64,000 nucleotides of DNA from Streptomyces pyxinicus (GTDB lineage: Bacteria; Actinomycetota; Actinomycetes; Streptomycetales; Streptomycetaceae), in the NCBI RefSeq assembly GCF_024753135.1, contig NZ_JANUGP010000012.1:147282-211281 (forward strand). The letters are read 5' to 3'. Each line of letters begins with the position of its first letter. Positions within the stretch are counted from its first letter, which is position 1. The position numbers and the translations under genes were made by a program. The notes under the pieces are model-generated. The model ran no database searches and was not told the DNA's origin. It saw only the letters and a program-made list of their open reading frames with translations. Below are positions 52,464-59,870 of this stretch, piece after piece.

Positions 52464-54290
52464 TCAGAGGGCGAGTTCGGGCTGGTGGTGGTCCAGCCAC
52501 AGGGCGAGGTCGACGACGCGTTCCAGGCGGAGGCGGTGACCCCAGGGCAGTTGCCCGGGCGGGGCGTCGAGACAGGGCCCGAGGCGGGTCTCGTCGGCCA
52601 GCGTGCGGACCCGTTCGTCGGCGAGGGCGTCCCGGGCCAGGTCCTGGAGGCCGCGGGTGTAGTCGGGGTGGTGGGTGGCGGGGTAGTGGTTCTTCGGGCG
52701 GTGCAGCACGGAGTGCGGGGCGAGCGTGCCGCCCATGGCCCGCAGCAGGCTCTTCTCGCGGCCGTCGAAGCTCTTCAGCGACCAGGGCACGTTGAAGAGG
52801 TACTCGACCAGCCGGTGGTCGCAGTACGGCACCCGCACCTCCAGGCCCTGTGCCATGCTCAACCGGTCCTTGCGGTGCAGGAGTTGGCGCAGCCAGCGGG
52901 TCAGCGAGAAGTGCTGCACCTCGCGCAGGCGGTGTTCGGCGGGGCTCTCGCCGTCGAGGCGGGGTACGGCGGCCAGAGCGTCGCGGTAGGTGTCGGCGCG
53001 GAACTCGGCCATGCGCAGGCCGAGTTCGGGGTTGAGCGGCATGGCGGCCTCGTCGCCGGTCACCAGGAGCCAGGGAAAGGTGGGGGCGGCGAGCGCCTCG
53101 GGGCTGTGGAACCAGGGGTAGCCCCCGAACACCTCGTCGGCGGCCTCCCCTGAGAGGGCGACCGTGGAGTGCCGGCGGATCTCGCCGAACAGCAGGTAGA
53201 GCGAGGTGTCCATGTCGCCGACGCCGATCGGCGAGTCCCGGGCGGCGACCACGGCCGCGCGGTGCCCGGGGTCGAGCAGGGCACCCGGGTCGAGGACGAC
53301 CGTGCTGTGCTCGGTGCCGATGAACGCGCCGGCCTCGGTCGCGAACGGGGTGTCGTGACCGGTGCGCAGCACGTCCCCCTGGAACCGGGCGGCCTGGTCG
53401 CTGTAGTCGACGGCGTAGGAGCGCAGCCGCGCCTCCGGGCCCTCGCGCAGCCGGAGTTCGTCGGCCAGCAGCGCGGTCAGCACGGTGGAGTCGATGCCGC
53501 CGGACAGCAGGCTGCACACCGGTACGTCCGCCTCCAGCTGCCGGCGGGCGGCCGTACCGACCAGGTCACCGACCCGCTCGACGGTGGTGTCCCGGTCGTC
53601 GGTGTGGGGCGCGGCCTCCAACTGCCAGTACCGGCGCTCACGTACCCCCTCCCGGTCCAGGACGAGCACACCGCCGGGCTCGACCTCCCGCACGCCCGTC
53701 CACACCGTCGGCCCGGTGTCGAACAGCAGGCCGTACGCGTGCCGCAGCCCGTCGGCGTCCACGCGCGGCCGGATCTCCGGGTGGGCGAACAGCGCCTTCG
53801 GCTCGGAGGCGAAGGCCAGCCCGCCCGCCACCCGCGCCGAGAACAGCGGTTTGACGCCGAGCCGGTCGCGCACCAGCACCAGCCGTCCGGCCCGCTCGTC
53901 CCACACCGCGAACGCGAACATGCCGTCCAGCCGCTCGGCGGCGCCCTCGCCCCATTCGGCGTAGGCGCGCAGCACCACCTCGGTGTCGCCGCGGGTACGG
54001 AAGTGGTGTCCCCGGGACTGGAGTTGGGCCCGCAGCTCGTGGTGGTTGTAGATCTCGCCGCTGTAGGTGAGGACGAGCGCCGGTTCGTCGGGGTGGTCCG
54101 TCATGGGCTGGACGCCGCCGACGGGGTCGATGACGGCCAGCCTGCGGTGGCCGAGCGCGGCCCGCTCGCCGAGCCAGACGCCGCCGGCGTCCGGACCGCG
54201 TGCCGTGAGCGTGGCGGTCATGGCCTCGGCAACCGGGGCCTGGGTGCGGGCGTCGCCGTGGAAGGACGCCCAGCCGGTGATTCCGCACAT
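52464..54290 (-). CDS. Asparagine-synthetase-like glutamine amidotransferase
   Basis: 608 residues, ATG with CAGGAGTTCCC upstream. The N-terminal class II glutaminase has Cys2 (MCGITGWASF), RGPDAGG and LTYSGEIYNH. The C-terminal synthetase has the PP-loop SGGIDS (263-268) and SGEAADEVFGGYPWF. This is AsnB-type, but in secondary-metabolite operons such enzymes often amidate a pathway carboxylate through an acyl-adenylate. Because the isonitrile synthase leaves the tyrosine carboxyl in place, a carboxamide is the expected outcome here. It lies 9 bp from the P450 and 13 bp from the MFS gene. Confidence 0.93.
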   Translation of the reverse strand: MCGITGWASFHGDARTQAPVAEAMTATLTARGPDAGGVWLGERAALGHRRLAVIDPVGGVQPMTDHPDEPALVLTYSGEIYNHHELRAQLQSRGHHFRTRGDTEVVLRAYAEWGEGAAERLDGMFAFAVWDERAGRLVLVRDRLGVKPLFSARVAGGLAFASEPKALFAHPEIRPRVDADGLRHAYGLLFDTGPTVWTGVREVEPGGVLVLDREGVRERRYWQLEAAPHTDDRDTTVERVGDLVGTAARRQLEADVPVCSLLSGGIDSTVLTALLADELRLREGPEARLRSYAVDYSDQAARFQGDVLRTGHDTPFATEAGAFIGTEHSTVVLDPGALLDPGHRAAVVAARDSPIGVGDMDTSLYLLFGEIRRHSTVALSGEAADEVFGGYPWFHSPEALAAPTFPWLLVTGDEAAMPLNPELGLRMAEFRADTYRDALAAVPRLDGESPAEHRLREVQHFSLTRWLRQLLHRKDRLSMAQGLEVRVPYCDHRLVEYLFNVPWSLKSFDGREKSLLRAMGGTLAPHSVLHRPKNHYPATHHPDYTRGLQDLARDALADERVRTLADETRLGPCLDAPPGQLPWGHRLRLERVVDLALWLDHHQPELAL

Positions 54291-54303
54291 GGGAACTCCT
54301 GTA

Positions 54304-55827
54304 TCAGTGGCAGTCGTTGGGCTTGGCGGCCGGACCCGCCAGCAGGGGTACGGCGAGACAGGCGGCCCCGGCGGCCAGGGCGAGCCCCGCGAAGGTGCCG
54401 TCGGCGGGTCCGGCGAGGCCCCGGGCGGTGGTGGCGAGGGCGGGGCCGAGCGCGAAGCCGAGTCCACGGGCGAGCTGTACGGTGGCGCCGGCGGTGGCGG
54501 CCCGGTCGGGCGGGGCCGTGGCCATGACCAGCGCCTGGGTGGGTCCGCCGTTGAGCCCCATGCCGACACCGGCCAGCGCGAGCCGCCACGCCACGTCCGC
54601 CGGGGACCAGTCGCCGCCGAGCGGGAGCAGCAGCAGGAGTCCGGCCGCGGTGAGGGCGGCCCCAGCGACGGCCACGGGGCGGGCGCCGGGCGGCGCCGCG
54701 TCGGCCGCTCGGAGCCGGGGCGGGGCACCGGCCGCCCGGAGCCGGGTGGCGGCACGGGCCACTCGCAGCCGGGCCGGGACACCGGCCGCCCGAAGCCAGG
54801 CCGGGACACCGGCCACTCGGAGCCGAGGCGGGGCGAGGTCGGCGAGGCGTCCGCCGAGGGGGCCGGCCAGGCCCATGCCGAGCGGGAAAGCCAGCAGGGT
54901 CAGGCCGGTCGTGGTGGCGCTGACGCCGTCGTCGCGCTGGAGGTGCAGGGCGACGACGTAGTGCATGGCGGCGAAGCCGGTCGCCAGCGCCAGCACCGCG
55001 CCGTGCGCCCGCGCGAGCCCGGGTTCCCGCAGCACCCCGACGAGGGGCCGGGCGCCCGGCCCCCGTGACCACCGTCCCAGCGGCAGGAACGCGGCGGCGC
55101 CGAGCGCGAGCCAGGCGGGGTCGCGCGCCGCCAGCGTGAGCGCCAGCAGCAGCGTCGCCACGCCGGCCGCGAGGAGCGCGGCGTCCACGAGCGTCCGTCC
55201 GGCGGCCCGCTCCCGTCTCACCGGTGTGTCCCGGGCACCCCGGCGCGGCATCAGGAGGAAGGCGAGCGCGCAGAACGGGAGTTTGACCAGGAAGACCGCG
55301 CGCCAGCCCAGGTGGTCGAGCAGCAGCCCGCCCGCGGCGGGGCCGAGCACCGCGCCCAGCGGTCCCAGGGTCGCCGGGACGCTCATCGCCCGCCCACGCA
55401 GCTCCGGCCGTACCGAGCGGATCGCCAGCACCGGCATCAGCACGAACAGGACCGTCGCGAAGACGCCCTGGGCGAGTCGGGCGGTGATGAGCCAGCCGGC
55501 CCAGGGAGCGGCGGCGGCCAGGGCACCGCACACCGCGAAGCCGGCGGTGGCGGTCAGTACGGCGGACCGCGTGCCGATCCCGTCCAGCAGGCGGGCGGCG
55601 GGCAACAGCAGCGCGATGACCGGCAGTTGATAGGCCAGTACCGTCCACTGGGCGGTGGCGGCGGACACCCGCAGGCCGTCGGCGATGTCGGCGAGGGCCA
55701 CGTTCACGATGTTCATGTCGAGCATCGCCAGGAACGACAGCACGCCCGCCACGGCCACCGGCGCCCAGTTGTTCCCGCCGCCGGGTATGTCACCGGGCTG
55801 CCCGGGCTCGCGGGTGCGCGCTCTCAC
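54304..55827 (-). CDS. MFS transporter (DHA2/EmrB-like), probable exporter
   Basis: 507 residues, GTG overlapping the stop of the upstream ABC ATPase by four bases. About 12-14 membrane segments. N-terminal signature SFLAMLDMNIVNVALADIADGL; motif A-like loop LLDGIGTRSAV; motif C-like GPLGAVLGPAAGGLLLDHLGWRAVF. These are features of drug:H+ antiporters. In an operon that makes a small molecule, it is the likely exporter. A loop near 325-375 is expanded by an Arg/Ala/Pro repeat (RLRVAGVPAWLRAAGVPARLRVA) encoded by 27-bp tandem repeats, absent from typical MFS proteins. Confidence 0.92.
   Translation of the reverse strand: MRARTREPGQPGDIPGGGNNWAPVAVAGVLSFLAMLDMNIVNVALADIADGLRVSAATAQWTVLAYQLPVIALLLPAARLLDGIGTRSAVLTATAGFAVCGALAAAAPWAGWLITARLAQGVFATVLFVLMPVLAIRSVRPELRGRAMSVPATLGPLGAVLGPAAGGLLLDHLGWRAVFLVKLPFCALAFLLMPRRGARDTPVRRERAAGRTLVDAALLAAGVATLLLALTLAARDPAWLALGAAAFLPLGRWSRGPGARPLVGVLREPGLARAHGAVLALATGFAAMHYVVALHLQRDDGVSATTTGLTLLAFPLGMGLAGPLGGRLADLAPPRLRVAGVPAWLRAAGVPARLRVARAATRLRAAGAPPRLRAADAAPPGARPVAVAGAALTAAGLLLLLPLGGDWSPADVAWRLALAGVGMGLNGGPTQALVMATAPPDRAATAGATVQLARGLGFALGPALATTARGLAGPADGTFAGLALAAGAACLAVPLLAGPAAKPNDCH
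54703..54837. repeat. 27-bp tandem repeat (five degenerate units) inside the MFS gene
   Basis: Units begin at 54703, 54730, 54757, 54784 and 54811 with the theme GGCCgCTCgGAGCCggGgCGGG. 27 is a multiple of three, so the loop can lengthen or shorten in frame. Confidence 0.85.
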
Positions 55828-56627
55828 GCCCGCACCTCCGCCCCGGGTTCGGCGCCGGCCGGTGTGCGGTGGTCGAAGGCGATCAGCGGGTCACCGGTGA
55901 GCGGGTGGTCGACCACGGCCGCCCGCACCCCGAAGACCTCGGCCAGCAGGGCCGGGGTGAGGACCTCCCGCGGTGTCCCGGAGGCGACCACCGTGCCCGC
56001 GCACAGCACGTGCAGCCGGTCGCACACGGACGCGGCGGCGTTGAGGTCGTGCAGCGCCACCAGGGCCGTACGGCGCGCGGCGCGCAGCAGGGCGAGCAGT
56101 TCCACCTGGTGGCGTACGTCGAGGTGGTTGGTCGGTTCGTCCAGCACCAGGACGTCGGGCTGCTGGGCGAACGCGCGGGCGAGCAGCACCCGTTGGCGCT
56201 CGCCGCCGGACAGGGCCGTGAACCTGCGACCCGCCTGGTCCGCCATGCCGGCGTCGGCGAGGGCGCGGGCCACGGTCTCCCGGTCGCCGGCGTCCTCGCC
56301 CGCGAACGCCCGTTTGTACGGCGTCCGGCCCATGGCGACGACCTCGCGCACCGTCAGCTCGAAGTCGCTCCCGCGTTCCTGCGGCAGCGCGGCGATGTGC
56401 CGGGCCGCGCGGGCCGGAGCCAGTTCGCGCAGGTCGGTGCCGGCCAGCAGGACCCGCCCGGCGGTGGGCCGCAGGTGCCGGTACACCGTGCGCAGCAGGG
56501 TGGACTTGCCGCTGCCGTTGGGGCCGACCAGGCCCGTGATCTCGCCCTCGGCGGCGACCAGCTGGGCGCCGGCCACGACCGTGCGGCCCGCGTAGGCGAC
56601 GTGCAGGTCCTCGACGTGGATCCTCAC
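55824..56627 (-). CDS. ABC transporter ATP-binding protein (FecE/BtuD type)
   Basis: 267 residues. Walker A GPNGSGKST, Q-loop ALPQERG, signature LSGGERQRVLLARAFAQ, Walker B VLVLDEPTNHLD and H-loop ALHDLN. The sequence type is that of metallophore/cobalamin importers. It overlaps both the permease (ATGA) and the MFS gene (GTGA) by four bases. With the FecCD permease and binding lipoprotein it makes a complete importer. Confidence 0.95.
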   Translation of the reverse strand: MRIHVEDLHVAYAGRTVVAGAQLVAAEGEITGLVGPNGSGKSTLLRTVYRHLRPTAGRVLLAGTDLRELAPARAARHIAALPQERGSDFELTVREVVAMGRTPYKRAFAGEDAGDRETVARALADAGMADQAGRRFTALSGGERQRVLLARAFAQQPDVLVLDEPTNHLDVRHQVELLALLRAARRTALVALHDLNAAASVCDRLHVLCAGTVVASGTPREVLTPALLAEVFGVRAAVVDHPLTGDPLIAFDHRTPAGAEPGAEVRA

Positions 56628-57685
56628 CTCCCGCTCCCCAGCCGCCGGTCCAGCAGATACAGCAGGGCCGGGGCGCCCAGCAGGCTCGTCACCACGCCCA
56701 CCGGCAGCTCATGGGTGTCCATGGCCGTCCGGCACACGGTGTCGACCACGACCAGCAGCAGCGCCCCGCACAGCGCGGAGAGGGGCAGCAGCCGGCGGTG
56801 GTCGCCGCCGACGAGCAGCCGGCACACGTGCGGCACCATCAGCCCGACGAACGCGATCGCGCCGGACACGGCCACCAGGACGCCGGTGAGCACGCTGGTC
56901 ACCGTGAACAGTTCGCGGCGCAGCCGGGTGACGTCGACGCCGAGCCCGGCCGCCGTCTCGTCGCCCATCAGCAGGGCGTTCAGGCCGCGGGCGCGGGCCT
57001 GGAGCCACAGCCAGGCGCCGGGGACGGCGAGCGCGGGCAGCGCCAGCAGTTCCCAGTCCGCTCCGCCGAGGCTGCCCATCAGCCAGAACAGCACGCTGTG
57101 CGTCTGCTGTTCGTCACCCGCCCGCAGCACCAGATAGCTGGTGAAGCCGGAGAGGAACTGGCCGATGGCGACCCCGGCGAGCACCAGGCGCAGCGGTGCG
57201 AAGCCGCCGCCGCGCCGGGCCACCGCCCACACCAGCGCGAAGGTGCCGAGCGCGCCCGCGAACGCGGCCCCGGACAGGCCGAGCCCCAGGACCCCGCCCG
57301 TGCCCGCGCCGAGCACGAGGGCGGCGACGGCGCCGAGGGAGGCGCCGTTGGAGATGCCGAGGAGGTAGGGGTCGGCGAGCGGGTTGCGCACCAGTGCCTG
57401 CACGGCCGTGCCCACCAGTCCGAGGCCGGCGCCGACGAGCGCGGCGAGCAGGGCCCGGGGCACCCGGAGCTGCCAAACGATCAGGTCATCGGTGCCGGGG
57501 CGCGGCGCCGTGCCGGAGAGCCGGCGCCAGACCACGCCCCACACCTCGGCGGGCGCGATGGCCGTCGAGCCCCAGGCCACGGCGGCGGTCAGCGCCGCAA
57601 GGAGCGCCAGGGCGAGGACGAGCGCCAGCGGCCCGGCGCGCAGGCCGTCCACCGTGCGCGTGCGGGAGAACAGGGCCGTGGCCAC
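56624..57685 (-). CDS. FecCD-family metallophore permease
   Basis: 353 residues from GTG 57685, with AAGGTCGAG upstream, two bases after the lipoprotein stop. About ten membrane segments. FecCD hallmarks: RVPRALLAALVGAGLGLVGTAVQALVRNPLADPYLLGISNGASLGAVAA, GVAIGQFLSGFTSYLVL, GAIAFVGLMVPHVCRLLVGGDHRRLLPLSALCGA and ELPVGVVTSLLGAPALLYLL. A single permease gene implies a homodimer. Substrates of this family are siderophores, heme, cobalamin and, by inference here, a copper-isonitrile complex. Confidence 0.95.
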   Translation of the reverse strand: MATALFSRTRTVDGLRAGPLALVLALALLAALTAAVAWGSTAIAPAEVWGVVWRRLSGTAPRPGTDDLIVWQLRVPRALLAALVGAGLGLVGTAVQALVRNPLADPYLLGISNGASLGAVAALVLGAGTGGVLGLGLSGAAFAGALGTFALVWAVARRGGGFAPLRLVLAGVAIGQFLSGFTSYLVLRAGDEQQTHSVLFWLMGSLGGADWELLALPALAVPGAWLWLQARARGLNALLMGDETAAGLGVDVTRLRRELFTVTSVLTGVLVAVSGAIAFVGLMVPHVCRLLVGGDHRRLLPLSALCGALLLVVVDTVCRTAMDTHELPVGVVTSLLGAPALLYLLDRRLGSGR

Positions 57686-57687
57686 GA

Positions 57688-58761
57688 CTACTCGACCTTG
57701 CCCGGGTAGAGGGCCGCGGCGATCTCCCGGACCGTGTCGGCGTTCCGGACGCCGGCGATGGTGGTCCGTTCGGAGCCGATGCGCAGGAGGTGGCCGTCCC
57801 GGACCGCTTTCAGGCCCTTGGTCGCGGAGTTGCCGCGCAGCCACTGCTCGGCCTGGTCGAAGGCCTTGTCGTTGGCCGCCGCGCTCCCCCGGTCGCGGAC
57901 CGCGAGCTGGATCCAGTCGGGGTCGCGGGCGATGACGTCCTCCCAGCCGACCTGCTTGCGGTCGCCCGCGCAGTCGGCGAAGACGTTGCGGGCGCCGGCC
58001 AGGGTGATCACCGCGTTGGCGAGCTGGCGGTCGCAGACGACGGTGGGCTGCTTGGTGCCGGCGTCGTAGTCGAAGAGGAAGTACGTCGGCCGGGAGCCGG
58101 CCGGGGTCCCGGCGACCGCCTCGCGCACCGCGTCGGTCTTCTGCCGCATGCCGGCGACAAGGCGCTCGGCCCGCGCGCGGCGGCCGGTGACGGCGCCGAG
58201 GGTGGTGATGTCCGCCTCGACCGCCGACAGATCGGTGACCGGCTCCCGGGCCTGTGCGGCGCACGCGGTGGACTTGAGGTAGACGTGCTTGATCCCGGCC
58301 GCCTCGAACTCCTTCCCGGTGGGGGTGTCGCCCATCCCGCCGCCCATGCCGCCCATGGAGGCGAAGGTGTCGATGTAGAGGTCGGCGCCGGAACCGAGCA
58401 GGGTCTCCTTCGGGATGACACCTCGGCCGAGCACCTTCACCTGCCGGGCCCGCGCGTCCAGCGCACCGGGCAGGGTGCCCTTGCCGGGCGGGAACCCGGT
58501 GCCGATCACCCGGTCACCGGCGCCGAGGCGCAGCAGCAGCTCCAGGCCGGATGCGTTGCTGGTGACGATCCGGCGGGGTGCCTGGGAGAAGGTGGTCCGG
58601 GCGCCGGCGCAGTCGGTGACGGTCACCGGGTAGCCGCCGGAAGCGGTGGCGGCGTCCGGCCCCCGGCCGGCCGTGTCCTCCTTCGTACCGCCGCCGCAGC
58701 CCGCCGCCAGCAGGCCGCCCAGTACGACGGCCGCCGTACCGCTCCACACACGAGAACGCAT
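57688..58761 (-). CDS. Metallophore-binding lipoprotein with Met-rich insert
   Basis: 357 residues; lipobox LAAGC with C22 as the lipidated Cys. The type III/Fhu-like binding fold is seen in RRIVTSNASGLELLLRLGAGDRVIGTG, LLGSGADLYIDTF and WEDVIARDPDWIQL. Directly after the first lobe strand is SMGGMGGGMGD (S135-D145), with three Met in eight residues, unusual for siderophore binders and suggestive of a soft metal such as Cu(I). It is the first gene of the seven-gene operon, with an ECF promoter 58-83 bp upstream. Confidence 0.92.
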   Translation of the reverse strand: MRSRVWSGTAAVVLGGLLAAGCGGGTKEDTAGRGPDAATASGGYPVTVTDCAGARTTFSQAPRRIVTSNASGLELLLRLGAGDRVIGTGFPPGKGTLPGALDARARQVKVLGRGVIPKETLLGSGADLYIDTFASMGGMGGGMGDTPTGKEFEAAGIKHVYLKSTACAAQAREPVTDLSAVEADITTLGAVTGRRARAERLVAGMRQKTDAVREAVAGTPAGSRPTYFLFDYDAGTKQPTVVCDRQLANAVITLAGARNVFADCAGDRKQVGWEDVIARDPDWIQLAVRDRGSAAANDKAFDQAEQWLRGNSATKGLKAVRDGHLLRIGSERTTIAGVRNADTVREIAAALYPGKVE

Positions 58762-58818
58762 CGAACAACTCCCGGATCCTTCGGTGCCGCGGGCGAACTT
58801 CCGTCGCCCGGAGCAGTA

Positions 58819-58844
58819 GTCGGAGCGGATACGCCGGAAGTTCC
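58819..58844 (-). promoter_or_regulatory. ECF-type promoter of the isonitrile/import operon
   Basis: On the minus strand GGAAC (58844-58840), 17 bp, then CGACT (from 58822). This is the classical ECF -35/-10 layout, 58 bp before the lipoprotein ATG. The same layout and the same CTC-CGACT junction recur before the copper-ATPase operon at 63821-63846. Confidence 0.65.
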
Positions 58845-58852
58845 CGGCGGCC

Positions 58853-58925
58853 GGGGAGCCGGTCCGGGGAGCCGGTCCGGGGAGCCGGTCCGGGGAGCCG
58901 GTCCGGGGAGCCGGTCCGGGGAGCC
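58853..58925. repeat. 13-bp tandem repeat (five copies plus partial)
   Basis: GGGGAGCCGGTCC repeats perfectly at 58853, 58866, 58879, 58892 and 58905, with a partial copy at 58918. It lies just upstream of the ECF promoter and runs into the 40-bp palindrome. Confidence 0.95.
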
Positions 58926-58959
58926 GCGATCGCCCACCCGGGTGGGCGATCGCGGCTCC
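58920..58959. terminator. 40-bp perfect palindrome, terminator of the sigma gene
   Basis: GGAGCCGCGATCGCCCACCC and its exact complement, 58920-58959. It starts 26 bp after the sigma factor stop (58986) in the direction of transcription and insulates the sigma gene from the operon beyond. Confidence 0.85.
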
Positions 58960-58985
58960 TTTCCCGATCCGTTCGTGCCCGCGGG

Positions 58986-59627
58986 TCAGGCGGTCACGAA
59001 CTCCGCCGGACGCTCGGCCGCGTCCAGCAGGTCCGCGAGCGTGGCCCGGGCCCGGGCCACGCGGGAGCGGACCGTGCCCACGGGGCAGCCGGCGAGCCGG
59101 GCCGCCTCCGCGTAGGGCAGGCCGAGCAACTGGGTCAGCACGAACGCCTCCCGGCGCTCGTCCGGCAGACAGGCCAGCAGATCGAGCAGGGCCACACCGT
59201 CGTCGAAGCCGGGCAGGCCGCGCGGCTGCGCCGACTCCACCGCCAGCTGCCAGTCGGGCAGGTCGGACAGCCGGGGCCGGGCGGCGGCGTGCCGGTAGCT
59301 GTCGATCACCGCGCGCCGGGCGATGGCCAGCAGCCAGGCACGCGCCGAGGAGCGGCCCTCGAAGCGGTGCAGGCTGCCGAGGGCGCGCAGGAAGGTGTCC
59401 TGCGCGAGGTCGTCGACGGCCTGCGGATCACCGCACAGGTGGGCGACGTAGCGCTGGACGTCGCGGTGCAGGGCACGGACGAACCGCTCGACGGCGGCGG
59501 CGTCACCGGTACGGGCGGCCAGCGCCCACTGGGTTATCGACGCGTCGGCGGACGCCGACCGGTCGGGAGCGGCGCGGCGGGATGCCGGTGGCGCGGCTGG
59601 CGGTGCGGGCAGGACAGGAGTGATCAC
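58986..59627 (-). CDS. ECF sigma factor, SigC-like
   Basis: 213 residues from GTG 59627, with GAGAAGGACACCCAG upstream. Region 2 is VERFVRALHRDVQRYVAHLCGD, QAVDDLAQDTFLRALGSLHRFEGRSSARAWLLAIARRAVIDSYRHAAARPR. Region 4 is LLDLLACLPDERREAFVLTQLLGLPYAEAARLAGCPVGTVRSRVARARATL. The close match is to mycobacterial SigC, from memory of its sequence. There is no zinc-finger anti-sigma next to it, as with mycobacterial SigC. Flanking copper genes and the two ECF promoters suggest it drives this locus. No GGAAC/CGACT pair was found before its own start. Confidence 0.9.
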   Translation of the reverse strand: MITPVLPAPPAAPPASRRAAPDRSASADASITQWALAARTGDAAAVERFVRALHRDVQRYVAHLCGDPQAVDDLAQDTFLRALGSLHRFEGRSSARAWLLAIARRAVIDSYRHAAARPRLSDLPDWQLAVESAQPRGLPGFDDGVALLDLLACLPDERREAFVLTQLLGLPYAEAARLAGCPVGTVRSRVARARATLADLLDAAERPAEFVTA

Positions 59628-59828
59628 CTGGGTGTCCTTCTCGGGTCGACCGGGTCCGGACCGGGGCGCGCGAGGGCGCGGGCGGTCCGGTGTGTGGGGA
59701 GGACGGCCCTACGGCACGCGGTGCGACGACGCGGCACGCGGGCACCACGGCGGCCCCGCAATCCGAATCGGACGTGCGGGTGCCGGGGGACGCGGGCGCT
59801 ACGACGCGGACGCGGGCGTACGGCCGTG

Positions 59829-59858
59829 GCCCGGGGCACGCGGAAACGGGCCCCGGGA
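59829..59858. terminator. Terminator after the Met/His-rich membrane gene
   Basis: Arms GCCCGGGGC and GCCCCGGG around an ACGCGGAAACG-type loop, 13 bp beyond the stop at 59871 on the minus strand. The interval 59628-59828 up to the sigma gene holds no gene. Confidence 0.6.
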
Positions 59859-59870
59859 TGCCGGCTGTCG

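Noticed and set aside
57688..58761. Reading the importer as an ordinary iron-siderophore system
   Set aside because: Possible by family, but the isocyanide synthase, Met-rich insert, shared promoter and copper genes fit copper better. Not excluded.
59628..59828. Auto-regulatory ECF promoter before the SigC-like gene
   Set aside because: No GGAAC is found at a suitable distance from CGAC/CGTC.
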